Translations under genes and position numbers: made by a program
The notes under the pieces: generated by a model
Told to the model about the DNA's origin: nothing
Seen by the model: only the letters and a program-made list of their open reading frames with translations
The model's database searches: none
Shown here: positions 32,960 through 41,461 of the stretch, in pieces
Layout: each line of letters opens with the position of its first letter
Position numbering within the stretch: the first letter of the stretch is position 1
Origin: Chryseobacterium sp.
Lineage (GTDB): Bacteria; Bacteroidota; Bacteroidia; Flavobacteriales; Weeksellaceae
Assembly: GCA_031277615.1 (NCBI GenBank)
Contig: JAITMC010000026.1
Span: 124,001-188,000 of the forward strand
Length of the DNA stretch: 64,000 nucleotides
Direction: 5' to 3'

Positions 32960-34522
32960 TTACATAATATTTCGTACGGCAATTTTTACCGGATGATAGA
33001 GCAACAGGAGGAAGGCTGTAATGAGGGCTAACCAGAATAATCCTGTAAAGATTTCCATATTAGAAAGCAGGATGGATTGAGCGGTTATTTTGGCTTTAAA
33101 AGCACCTGCAGTCATTGAAAGGGATTCGTTGACCGGAAGTTTTGATATATGGGCTCCGAAAACCTGGTTCCACTGGCTGTAGAAAACAGGATTGGTATCC
33201 GTTAAGCCGGAGCTTAAGGTATCCGAATGTTTTAAAGTTAAAAATAACATCAGATTCTGCATCAGTGCATACCCGATGGCAGTTGTCCAGAAACGGGTGG
33301 TTGTCCCCAAAGCAGTTGCATTGGAAAGATATTCCTCCGGTGTTCCTGAGATCAGAAAGAAAACAAGAGGCGTAAACAGAAGTCCCTGAGCAGTTCCCTG
33401 AAGGAACAGAGGCGGACAGATCGTAGAAAGGGTAGTATCCGGATAAAAAGTATAGGTAAACCATGCACAATCGATGGCCAGCAGCAGAAATCCGGCAAAG
33501 AAAACAATCCTTGAGGAAACGCCCCGCATCAGGCACATTCCTGATACAATAATTCCTGCTATCGTTCCCGCCACATTCCAGTACTGGATGTTGACGATAT
33601 AATTCCACGGCCATTTCCATACGGTAGCCATAATGCTGTATACATTATTGAGCCCTGAGCGGATAAGGTAGAAAATGAAAAACAGGATCATGCCTGCAAT
33701 AACATTTTTAGAGCTGAAGACCTCAAAATGAAAAATAGGTCTTTTGGAATTTCTCTGTTTAAGCATAAACAGGCCTCCTGAGAGCAGGAAGATGAAAAGA
33801 CACAGGATAATGGTATCGGATTCTAGCCACATCAGCCTTTTACCGTAAATAATGGCATATCCTCCCGACTGAAGGCAGGCCCAGAGTAAGAACCAACTGG
33901 TAATATCCAGTTGATACAGCGGCATTTTCGGGAAAAACCTGTTCCTGTTGAAGATGGCAATCCCGATGATCAGGACGAAAATATGGAAATAAACCATCAT
34001 CAGGATCATATGCCGGAAATCATAATTCTCAATGCTTGATTTCAGCAGGGAAGTGGTAATGGTTCCGCCCGTGAGCATAATGGTGTACATAAAGAGATAA
34101 GCAAGAACTTTGGCGTGTTTTGTTTTAAGCTCAGCAATGATCAGCGGAAGAAAAATAGCGCCTTCCAGCAGTCCGAAAATGCCTTCCAGAAACCGGATGA
34201 CCAGGATAATGTGATAATCACTGGTAACGGATAGCACATAAAGGATGATCACGGAAACGGAAGCCATCAGCAGAATATAATATTTTACGCTGAAATAGGC
34301 CATAAAACGCTGTAAAACCAGAAGGGTAACCACAAAGGTTCCGTACATCAGAATCAGGAGGTACTGGAGGTCGTCCGGATCCACATCCATAAAAGAAGAA
34401 GTGAAGGCACTGTTGGAATGTAACAGAGACAACAACATCAGGTGTGGAAACAGCGCCAGAATTAAAAGGGGCAGTTTCAGCCATTGCGGAACCCATTGAT
34501 GATAAACTGTATTATGCTGCAT
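32960..34522 (-). CDS. EmrB-like major facilitator efflux transporter (DHA2)
   Basis: A 520-residue integral inner-membrane protein with about 14 hydrophobic segments along its length, the usual number for DHA2 drug:proton antiporters. An RFLEGIFGLLEGAIFLPLI segment corresponds to motif C of drug exporters. With the HlyD-type adaptor and TolC-type protein encoded upstream it makes a tripartite pump. It is separated from the adaptor gene by 354 bases with a C-rich repeat, unusual for such a pair. Confidence 0.85.
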   Translation of the reverse strand: MQHNTVYHQWVPQWLKLPLLILALFPHLMLLSLLHSNSAFTSSFMDVDPDDLQYLLILMYGTFVVTLLVLQRFMAYFSVKYYILLMASVSVIILYVLSVTSDYHIILVIRFLEGIFGLLEGAIFLPLIIAELKTKHAKVLAYLFMYTIMLTGGTITTSLLKSSIENYDFRHMILMMVYFHIFVLIIGIAIFNRNRFFPKMPLYQLDITSWFLLWACLQSGGYAIIYGKRLMWLESDTIILCLFIFLLSGGLFMLKQRNSKRPIFHFEVFSSKNVIAGMILFFIFYLIRSGLNNVYSIMATVWKWPWNYIVNIQYWNVAGTIAGIIVSGMCLMRGVSSRIVFFAGFLLLAIDCAWFTYTFYPDTTLSTICPPLFLQGTAQGLLFTPLVFFLISGTPEEYLSNATALGTTTRFWTTAIGYALMQNLMLFLTLKHSDTLSSGLTDTNPVFYSQWNQVFGAHISKLPVNESLSMTAGAFKAKITAQSILLSNMEIFTGLFWLALITAFLLLLYHPVKIAVRNIM

Positions 34523-34801
34523 ATTTTTTAGAGGTGAAAAATCAAAGGGCTATGAATCTGGGAAAGCAGATCAGCCGGAATGTTTTTCATTAATTATTAT
34601 AATTGATGTTTAACCTTTCAGATTAAAAAAAGCGAAAGACAAAAAGTAAAAGATGTAAAAAAAGATAAAATGGCAAATATGCTTTAAGAAAAAATGGCTG
34701 ATTCGCTATTTTAAGTTCTGTCTTTTCGCCGAAAGGTCATTTTATTTTGAAAATCACGAAAGGAAATGGTTTAAAAATCAGTCTCAAAAGGATATCTTTT
34801 A
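34523..34801. other. AT-rich spacer inside the efflux gene set
   Basis: About 280 bases between hlyD and the MFS gene without an ORF. I see runs of A and no clear terminator or promoter match. Confidence 0.4.
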
Positions 34802-34876
34802 CTCCAACTCTCAAACCCTCCAACACCCTCACACTCTAACCCCCTCCAACTCTCAAACTCACTAACTCTCCCAACC
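34802..34876. repeat. C-rich repeat abutting the hlyD stop codon
   Basis: Irregular repeats of CCAACTCTCAAACCCTC type, ending at the base before the hlyD stop codon. On the minus strand it reads as GAGGGTTTGAGAGTTGGAG, the same family as the plus-strand repeat at 38209-38272, in opposite orientation. Confidence 0.75.
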
Positions 34877-35923
34877 CTAAATCTTCTTCGCGCTTACCAA
34901 AACATTCATCCCGGAAAGCAGTTTCCCGTTATTCTGATTATTGTTGAGAAGGATTTTTACGGGAAAACGCTGTTCGATCTTGACGAAATTTCCGGTAGCA
35001 TTATCCGGTTTTACCAATGAAAACTGGGAACCTGATGCCGGAGAAACGGACACAATTTTTCCTTTGAACTCCACATCGGGATATGCATCGGCAGTGATGG
35101 TGACTTCCTGTTTCTGATCGATCTGTCCCAGCTGGGTTTCCTTATAGTTGGCTATAATCCATTTTTCTTTGCTGACGATCTGCACCAGAGCTTGTCCTTC
35201 TTTAATCAGCTGTCCTTCCTGAATGGTTTTCTTGCCCACCCATCCGTCATAGGGAGCCGTTACAACGGTATAAGACAGGAAAAGCTGCGCATTGTTGAGG
35301 CTTGCGGCACTTTGCTGAATCTGGCTTTTCACCGGGGCAACTTTGGTCTGCTGTTCACTGGCTCCGGCCCTCACAGCATTTTTCTGCTGTTCCAATGCCA
35401 TGAGATTGGCTTTAGCCTGCTCAAAAGAGGCTTTCACGTTTTCAAACTGCTGTTCCGTTGCGGCATCTTCGGTTACCAGATTCCTGTATCGGTTATAGTC
35501 CTGTTCGGTTTTCCAGATATCAATCTTTGCAGAAGCAATTTTGGCATCTATGATCTTTGTATCGCTTTCTTTGGTGTTTACGCCGCTTTCAATGGTAGCA
35601 ACGCTTTCCGTGTTGGCATGAAGACTGGCTTCAGCCATTTTAACCTGATTGACAAACTCTCTGTTATCGATGATGATGAGGGTATCTCCCCGATGCACGA
35701 ATTGATTTTCTTCAAACCTGATCGTTTTGATAAAGCCTGAAACTTTGCTGGAAACCGGTGTGATGTATTGTTCAATCTGAGCATCGTTGGTCGTGACATT
35801 TTTTCTGGAAAACAGGTAAAAGCTTACCATTCCTGTAACGCCGCTGATGATCAGGATCCAGGCCAGCAGGGTGATCGTTTTGTTGATTCTTTTTTCCTTT
35901 TGTGTCAGTTGTTTTTTTGCCAT
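34877..35923 (-). CDS. HlyD/EmrA-type periplasmic adaptor
   Basis: A 348-residue membrane-fusion protein. It has one N-terminal transmembrane helix (about 17-35), then a lipoyl-like half (VSSKVSGFIKTI), a long helical hairpin region rich in Gln, Ala and Glu (about 85-200), the second half-motif TAPYDGWVGKKTI and a beta-barrel domain. It links the MFS pump to the outer-membrane channel. It begins 6 bases after the TolC gene stop. Confidence 0.9.
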   Translation of the reverse strand: MAKKQLTQKEKRINKTITLLAWILIISGVTGMVSFYLFSRKNVTTNDAQIEQYITPVSSKVSGFIKTIRFEENQFVHRGDTLIIIDNREFVNQVKMAEASLHANTESVATIESGVNTKESDTKIIDAKIASAKIDIWKTEQDYNRYRNLVTEDAATEQQFENVKASFEQAKANLMALEQQKNAVRAGASEQQTKVAPVKSQIQQSAASLNNAQLFLSYTVVTAPYDGWVGKKTIQEGQLIKEGQALVQIVSKEKWIIANYKETQLGQIDQKQEVTITADAYPDVEFKGKIVSVSPASGSQFSLVKPDNATGNFVKIEQRFPVKILLNNNQNNGKLLSGMNVLVSAKKI

Positions 35924-35929
35924 AGTTTT

Positions 35930-37267
35930 TTATAGGTTTCCAATCGTGTATTGTAGTTGGTAATATTTTAGCTGTCGGTTTATCTTTACTGATATCAGGT
36001 TGGATTCTGCTTCCAGATAAGCATTATCAGCATCAATCAGTTCTGTGATCAGGCTGAGCTTATTGGCGTATTTTGTTTTTACAATACGGTAATTTTCTTT
36101 GGCCTGATCAATTGCTTCTTCAGCAATCTTTACTTTCTGATCTGTTTCTTCAAACTTTTTATAAGCCTCAAACACCTGATGCCGTATCTTTTCATCGTTT
36201 TCTTCAATCTGAAGCCGGGCCAGATCAATATTTTCTCTGGCTTCCTGCATCCGGTATTTATTTTTGTACAGATTCTCAATCGGATACGTGAGGTTAACGC
36301 CTATCATTCCCAAACGGTATGCATAAGGTTCGGGAGGGAAAAACATCATATTGGGGTATTTTATAAAGTATTCCCCGCCGGCTGTGATTTTGGGAAGATA
36401 ATTGGCTTTGATGATCTTCTGATCCAGTTCCTTTAATGACAGATTCTTATGGTTCATTTCTACCGATTCATTTTTGTGTAAAGCCGTTTCGGTGAGTTCA
36501 TCAATATAGGGAACAGAAGCTTTTTCGGAAATAAGATCTTCCGTATCCATATGCATTTCCTGATTTTCAGGAAGCGAAAGAATGGTTTTAAGTTTGTGTT
36601 CCGCGATCTGAATATCATTATCCAGTTCCGTCCAGCTCATGGTATGATTGGAGAGCTGTAAAGAAGTTCGGAGCACTTCATTTACGGTCACCACGCCATT
36701 TGCTTTTAATACTTTTACCTGTCTGATGTTCACAGAATCCTCTTTCATCTTATCCCGGATAAGACTTTGCTGTTCTTTTAAATGATGGATCTGCAGAAAA
36801 GCCGTTATAATTTCCATTTTCAGCTGCCTTTCATCAAGGTGTGTTTTCAATGCTGAAATTTCGGTGCCGATCGCTGCTTTTTTTTCGGTATTTCTTATTT
36901 TTCCACCCATATACACAGGAATGGATGCGGATAGTGTAAAATCATACATTCCGTTGATGACATCATATTTTGTGGCCTTATTGAAGAAACCGTTCTGATG
37001 CTGAAAGAGATTCGTTACCTGATTGTAGCTGGTGTGAAATTCAATGTCCGGGAGCTTTTCCATGGCAAGATCCTTCTCGCGGGTTACGGACATTTCCTGT
37101 TTCAGATGGCTGATCCGGATATTTTTGTTGTTTCTCAGACCTGTTTCTATAGCCTGTTGTAGATTAAGATTCCGGTAGTCCGTCATTTGTGCCGATAAAA
37201 AACTGTGGGTTAACAGTAAAAGCAACGCGATGCCCTGATATCGGCATGCGTTAAATATCATATTCAT
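35930..37267 (-). CDS. TolC-family outer-membrane efflux protein
   Basis: A 445-residue protein with a signal peptide (about residues 1-26, ending SFLSAQ). Two homologous halves of long alpha-helical repeats are typical of TolC (NLQQAIETGLRNN at the start, LDQKIIKANYLPKITAG in the second half). It forms the outer-membrane exit duct of the efflux pump. It is first in the operon and divergent from the AraC regulator gene, 137 bases away. Confidence 0.9.
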   Translation of the reverse strand: MNMIFNACRYQGIALLLLLTHSFLSAQMTDYRNLNLQQAIETGLRNNKNIRISHLKQEMSVTREKDLAMEKLPDIEFHTSYNQVTNLFQHQNGFFNKATKYDVINGMYDFTLSASIPVYMGGKIRNTEKKAAIGTEISALKTHLDERQLKMEIITAFLQIHHLKEQQSLIRDKMKEDSVNIRQVKVLKANGVVTVNEVLRTSLQLSNHTMSWTELDNDIQIAEHKLKTILSLPENQEMHMDTEDLISEKASVPYIDELTETALHKNESVEMNHKNLSLKELDQKIIKANYLPKITAGGEYFIKYPNMMFFPPEPYAYRLGMIGVNLTYPIENLYKNKYRMQEARENIDLARLQIEENDEKIRHQVFEAYKKFEETDQKVKIAEEAIDQAKENYRIVKTKYANKLSLITELIDADNAYLEAESNLISVKINRQLKYYQLQYTIGNL

Positions 37268-37366
37268 AAATTAATTAAAGGATTTTTGCTAAAATGATTT
37301 TGATTATGCAAAGTTAAGAAGTGCAGTATTGTACCCGATTTGTGAAAACAGAAAAAGATTTGCGCA

Positions 37367-37400
37367 TTTGAGCCAAATTAAAATTTTCTTCTTATTTTTA
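37367..37400 (+). promoter_or_regulatory. Promoter of the AraC gene, near-leaderless
   Basis: TTTG (37367-37370) and TATTTTTA (37393-37400, last base off consensus) with 22 bases between. The ATG at 37405 lies four bases beyond. Confidence 0.4.
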
Positions 37401-37404
37401 TATC

Positions 37405-38208
37405 ATGAATGACAGCCATTTTGGAGCCGTAGAAGAAGAGGATGCCGAGTTTTATGTATATCATGTTCTTACCGGCAATGTAACCACCGATATTCATTAC
37501 CACAGTTCTGCGCAGTTAGTCTATGCAGAAGGCGGTATCGTACATATCTTCACAGATCTTAAACACTGGTATCTGCCGGCAAGATGCTTTATGTTGATTC
37601 CTGCCGGAACACCACATTATATTTTTTCTACCAGCCCAAAAGTTGATCTGTATAATTTTTATTTTAAAAAGGAGCAAAATGAAAATGGCTTCTTTGATGA
37701 AATTAATATTTATTCCGTGAATAATCTTCTCCGGGAAATGATTTTATATACCAAAGACTGGGATGGGAAAATCACAAAAAATGACGGTTCAAAATATTAT
37801 TTCCTCAAAGCATTAAAAGGAATTCTTCCCGAAAAGCGGGATAAAAAACTGGCATTTCCTGTTCAGCATCCTTTTCCTAAAGATGAGACCCTGCTGAAGA
37901 TTGCCAGATACATTCATGCCAACCTTGAAAAGCCTCTTACGATAGAATCTACCGCCAAAGAATTTGGAATGAGTACAAGAACCCTCTCGCGTAAATTTAA
38001 AGAGATTTTAGGGATGAATTACGTTCGTTTTCTCCGTGCTCTAAGAATCACCCGTTCTCTGGAGCTGATGCTGGAAGGAAAGTACAATATGTACGAAATA
38101 GCCATGATGGTAGGTTATAACAGCCTTTCTTCCTTCAGTAATATTTTTAAAAAAGTGATTGGTATGGCGCCTACGGAATATCAGCAGAAATTGCGGGGGG
38201 ATGGGTAG
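37405..38208 (+). CDS. AraC-family transcriptional regulator
   Basis: A 267-residue protein with an N-terminal cupin-like sensing domain (about 20-95, with HYHSSAQLVYAEGG) and a C-terminal double helix-turn-helix (about 165-262, including FGMSTRTLSRKFKEILGM and MVGYNSLSSFSNIFKKVIG). It is divergent from the tolC-hlyD efflux genes and most likely controls them, probably in response to the exported compound. Confidence 0.9.
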   Translation: MNDSHFGAVEEEDAEFYVYHVLTGNVTTDIHYHSSAQLVYAEGGIVHIFTDLKHWYLPARCFMLIPAGTPHYIFSTSPKVDLYNFYFKKEQNENGFFDEINIYSVNNLLREMILYTKDWDGKITKNDGSKYYFLKALKGILPEKRDKKLAFPVQHPFPKDETLLKIARYIHANLEKPLTIESTAKEFGMSTRTLSRKFKEILGMNYVRFLRALRITRSLELMLEGKYNMYEIAMMVGYNSLSSFSNIFKKVIGMAPTEYQQKLRGDG

Positions 38209-38272
38209 GTTTGAGGGTTTGAGGGTTTGAGGGTTTGAGGGTTTTGAGGGGTCTGAGAGTTGGAGAGTTGGG
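38209..38272. repeat. GAGGGTTT tandem repeat with G-quadruplex potential
   Basis: Four regular 8-base repeats followed by a related G-rich tail, starting just after the araC stop. GGG runs at 38215, 38223, 38231, 38239 and 38248 have loops of 5-6 bases, fitting the standard G-quadruplex pattern on the plus strand. The related repeat at 34802-34876 points the other way. Confidence 0.8.
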
Positions 38273-38437
38273 CCGGATTAGTGGGATAAGGGGACGTTAT
38301 TTCTAATTGTATAGAATCTTTTGACAGAATGCATTAGAATTTCCTGAATTCCCCATCTTTGCAAAGTAGGTTTTTTGTAAAGCAAAAAGAAGGGGTAATT
38401 TATCATGAGTAATCAATGGTTTTTAAAACAATTACAC

Positions 38438-38467
38438 AAAAAAACCACCTCAAATAAATGAAGTGGT
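38438..38467 (-). terminator. Terminator after rplI
   Basis: Inverted repeat 38444-38451 with 38460-38467, 7 of 8 pairs, with an A run on the left that is a U tract in minus-strand RNA. It ends the ribosomal operon. Confidence 0.65.
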
Positions 38468-38494
38468 CTGTATGATGAGAAAATTCTCTTCTGA

Positions 38495-38995
38495 TTAAGC
38501 TTCTTCAGTTTTAGCTTCTTCCTTCTTTGCAGCAGGAGCTTCAACCGGAGCGTCAGATACGATGTCAAACTCATAGTTGTATTCAACGTTTCTGTGAAGT
38601 CTGATAAGAGCTGAGAATTTACCTGTTCTTTTGATTGTGTTACCAGGAATCTTGATGTATTTCTTATCTACAGAAACACCAGCTTTACCTAAAGCTTCAG
38701 CTAAGTCAGCATTGTTGATAGATCCGAATAACTTATCACCAGTACCTACTTTTGCAGGAATAGTAATAGAAGTTTTCTTCAGTTGATCAACCACACCGTT
38801 AGCGGTAGCGATTAATTTAGCTTCTTCTTCTTTTCTGGCTTCAAGAGTAGCTTCTAAAGCAGCTTTGTTTTTAGGAGTAGCCAAAAGAGCGAATCCCTGA
38901 GGGATAAGGAAGTTTCTGGCATAACCTGGCTTTACGTTTACTGTATCAAACTCAAGTCCTAAGTTTTCTACGTCTTTTTTTAGGATAATTTCCAT
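38495..38995 (-). CDS. rplI: 50S ribosomal protein L9
   Basis: A 166-residue protein with the L9 N-terminal signature MEIILKKDVENLG and NVKPGYARNFLIPQGFA, then a long connecting helix and the C-terminal rRNA-binding domain. A short Ala/Glu/Lys-rich tail extends past the usual 148 residues, common in Bacteroidota. Last gene of rpsF-rpsR-rplI. Confidence 0.97.
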   Translation of the reverse strand: MEIILKKDVENLGLEFDTVNVKPGYARNFLIPQGFALLATPKNKAALEATLEARKEEEAKLIATANGVVDQLKKTSITIPAKVGTGDKLFGSINNADLAEALGKAGVSVDKKYIKIPGNTIKRTGKFSALIRLHRNVEYNYEFDIVSDAPVEAPAAKKEEAKTEEA

Positions 38996-39107
38996 TGTTG
39001 TTGTCCTTTTTTAGATTTTAGAGGGTTTCTCTGAAATCAAGTTAGAATTAAATGATTATTCAGCAACAAAAGAAGAGGTTGCCCTCTTCCTTTATTATTT
39101 TTTTGTC

Positions 39108-39410
39108 TTATTTCAATAAGTCAGCTACGTACGGCATTAAAGCAAGGTGTCTTGCTCTTTTGATAGCAGCAGAAACTTTTCTTTGGTATTTTAAAGAAGT
39201 TCCGGTGTATCTTCTTGGTAAAATTTTACCCTGCTCGTTTACGAACTGTAGTAAGAAGTCAGCATCTTTGTAATCAACGTGCTTAATTCCGAATTTTTTG
39301 AATCTACAATATTTCTTTTCAGATTTTGTATTGATATCTAGCGGAGTAAGGAATTTTACTTCTGATTCTCCTCCAGCTGAGGCTTGTTTAGCCATTTCAT
39401 CTATTGCCAT
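39108..39410 (-). CDS. rpsR: 30S ribosomal protein S18
   Basis: A 100-residue protein. The S18 core has [30 protein letters not shown] and [15 protein letters not shown] short N-terminal extension is typical of the phylum. It lies between rpsF and rplI on the same strand. Confidence 0.97.
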   Translation of the reverse strand: MAIDEMAKQASAGGESEVKFLTPLDINTKSEKKYCRFKKFGIKHVDYKDADFLLQFVNEQGKILPRRYTGTSLKYQRKVSAAIKRARHLALMPYVADLLK

Positions 39411-39441
39411 GTCTTGTCGTTTTAAAAAATTGGGTTAATAA

Positions 39442-39783
39442 TTAAGCTTTAGCTGCTTTTACTTTAGTTCTTCTGGTTACAGCGTACTCAACAGCATGTT
39501 TGTCAAGTTTTGTAGTAAGGTAACGAATTACTCTTTCGTCACGTTTGAATGCTAATTCCAGATCAGCAACTACAGTACCTTCTCCTTTAAATTCGATTAA
39601 AGTGTAGAATCCGTTCTTTTTCAATTGGATCGGATAAGCTAATTTTTTTAATCCCCAGTTTTCTTTAGCAACGATTTCGCAGTTCTTTTCTTTTAAAAGA
39701 TCTACATACTTGTTCACTGCTTCCTCTACCTGTGACTCAGATAGAACGGGAGTTAAAATGAAAACAGTTTCGTAATTGTTCAT
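39442..39783 (-). CDS. rpsF: 30S ribosomal protein S6
   Basis: A 113-residue protein with the S6 signature [16 protein letters not shown] and [19 protein letters not shown]. It pairs with S18 in the small-subunit platform. First gene of the ribosomal operon, with a strong promoter upstream. Confidence 0.97.
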   Translation of the reverse strand: MNNYETVFILTPVLSESQVEEAVNKYVDLLKEKNCEIVAKENWGLKKLAYPIQLKKNGFYTLIEFKGEGTVVADLELAFKRDERVIRYLTTKLDKHAVEYAVTRRTKVKAAKA

Positions 39784-39817
39784 AATGTTAAATGAATTTG
39801 TTAATTATTTCGAGGTG

Positions 39818-39848
39818 CAAAAGTAGAAAATATATTTGTAATATGCAA
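39818..39848 (-). promoter_or_regulatory. Promoter of the rpsF-rpsR-rplI operon
   Basis: On the minus strand TTG (39846-39848) and TACTTTTG (39818-39825) with 20 bases between, a full Bacteroidota match, 34 bases before the rpsF start. Confidence 0.7.
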
Positions 39849-39858
39849 GGGTGGTTAT

Positions 39859-39887
39859 AAAAAAAGACCTGCACGGGGCAGGCCTTT
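39859..39887 (-). terminator. Terminator after the type IX cargo gene
   Basis: Inverted repeat 39863-39872 with 39878-39887, 9 of 10 pairs, with an A run giving a U tract on the minus strand. Confidence 0.75.
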
Positions 39888-39910
39888 ATATATTCCATGG
39901 AATGTATTGT

Positions 39911-41233
39911 TTATTTTTTGATCACTTTTACCGATTGGGTTCCGTTTTCAGTCTGGGCAGTAACGATATAGGTTCCTGCATTCAGTCCGGAAAGATTAAG
40001 ATTGGATTTGCTGCTGTTGATTTCAGCCTTCAGTACACTTCTTCCGCTGGCATCATATACATTCACCGATTGTATTTTATCTTTCGATTCAACATTTAAA
40101 ATATCGGTTACCGGATTAGGATAAGCCCTGAATGAAGTTTCTTTTTTCGCTGTATCCTGAACGGCAAGGGTATTGTTTACCGTCACGGTGTATTCTTCTA
40201 CCTGTCCATAGGTTCCTCCTGTACAAGGATTAAGAAGGTTGGTCGTACCGTACATCTTTTTCACCCTCATTCTGGTGGTTCCCAGTAATGCATTGGCCGG
40301 AACGGAAATCGTATGGACTGCCTGTAAAGCATCGATTCCTGTAGAATTCTGAATCGTCTGGGTCACCTGATACACTTCACCGGCATCATCTAAAATACCA
40401 TTCTGATTCCAGTCGATAAATACTGCAAAATTACTCGCAAAGTTTCCTCCCGTATTCCCTTTTAAAGTAATATCATAAGACTGTCCCTGGGCAACGGAAG
40501 CAGTCTGCTCAAGGAACAGTTCGTGAGAATTTCCGGTATAAGCGGTATTGCTGGTGGTATTATTGATCCCTGCAAAAGTAACCTGAGTGATCGGTTCATC
40601 TCCCGGTTCTCCGAAAATAGAGTCTTCAAAGATGATAGGGTTACAGTAAACAGGAGTGTAGATTGGGTTTACTTTAATATTATCTACCAGAAGCATAAAC
40701 TTATCATTGCTGTTATTGACAAAAGCAATTCTTATATTTTGTCCGATATAGGGAGTAAGGTCTGCTGCTCTTGATGTCCACGCTCCGTTTTCTCCGGCAG
40801 TGGTAAAGAGTTCCACAGTAAAATCTGCAACGGTATTTCCTCCGTTAGGGGCTAGCATTACTTTGTAGCCGTCTCTGTATTGCGGGTCCTGTGCCTTGGC
40901 GTCCCAATATAGGGTAGGTGAGGCCCCGGATACTGTGATCTGTGGAGAAATCAGCCAATCATTCGATGTGCCGGCAGGATCATACCATGAGGTACTCATT
41001 GCAGCATAGTTTCCGGCGGGTCCGCCGAAGATGCCATCATCTCCGTCTCTGTCGATACGGTTCCATCCGTTGGTAATAAAAGCTACACCTTCAGCCGGAA
41101 CCAATCCGTCTGCATCAATTACAGTCCAGGCCGCTATTCCAGGCCCGCTACCGTCAAAATTTTCTTGAAATATCTGGCTGTATCCGAAGAAAGGGAGTGC
41201 AGCCAATACTACGCTTAGTAAAGGTCTTCTCAT
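39911..41233 (-). CDS. Secreted type IX cargo protein with adhesin-like and GEVED-like domains
   Basis: A 440-residue protein. It has a signal peptide (about residues 1-19), then a choice-of-anchor/cleaved-adhesin-like domain (about 20-195, with WLISPQITVSG and YWDAKAQ). A GEVED-like domain with FIDWNQNGILDDAGEVYQV and a closing GQVEEYTV follows. Last is a type A T9SS C-terminal domain (about 365-440: YPNPVTDILNVES, YDASGRSV, GLNAGTYIV). It is exported across the outer membrane and probably surface-attached or released. The ligand is unknown. Confidence 0.9.
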   Translation of the reverse strand: MRRPLLSVVLAALPFFGYSQIFQENFDGSGPGIAAWTVIDADGLVPAEGVAFITNGWNRIDRDGDDGIFGGPAGNYAAMSTSWYDPAGTSNDWLISPQITVSGASPTLYWDAKAQDPQYRDGYKVMLAPNGGNTVADFTVELFTTAGENGAWTSRAADLTPYIGQNIRIAFVNNSNDKFMLLVDNIKVNPIYTPVYCNPIIFEDSIFGEPGDEPITQVTFAGINNTTSNTAYTGNSHELFLEQTASVAQGQSYDITLKGNTGGNFASNFAVFIDWNQNGILDDAGEVYQVTQTIQNSTGIDALQAVHTISVPANALLGTTRMRVKKMYGTTNLLNPCTGGTYGQVEEYTVTVNNTLAVQDTAKKETSFRAYPNPVTDILNVESKDKIQSVNVYDASGRSVLKAEINSSKSNLNLSGLNAGTYIVTAQTENGTQSVKVIKK

Positions 41234-41262
41234 AAGTTATTATTTTTTTTGATTGATTAACT

Positions 41263-41294
41263 CAAATATAGCAAAAAAAATCAATAATCCCAAA
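41263..41294 (-). promoter_or_regulatory. Promoter of the type IX cargo gene
   Basis: On the minus strand TTTG (41291-41294) and TATATTTG (41263-41270) with 20 bases between, a full match, about 29 bases before the ATG. Confidence 0.65.
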
Positions 41295-41461
41295 TTTATG
41301 AAGCTTTAAAAAGGCTTTTGTTGAATAATTTTAGTTAAAATCGAATATTTTATGTTAAGTTTATATTTTTAGACCTCCTGTTCTAGGTAGTTTGCAGAGA
41401 TTTGGACAATAACATTTTTTTAAAAATATTTTCTTAAAAAAATGAATTTTATATTTAAAAC

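Noticed and set aside
38209-38272. Telomere-like end of a linear replicon
   Set aside because: The repeat is internal, short and followed by core ribosomal genes.
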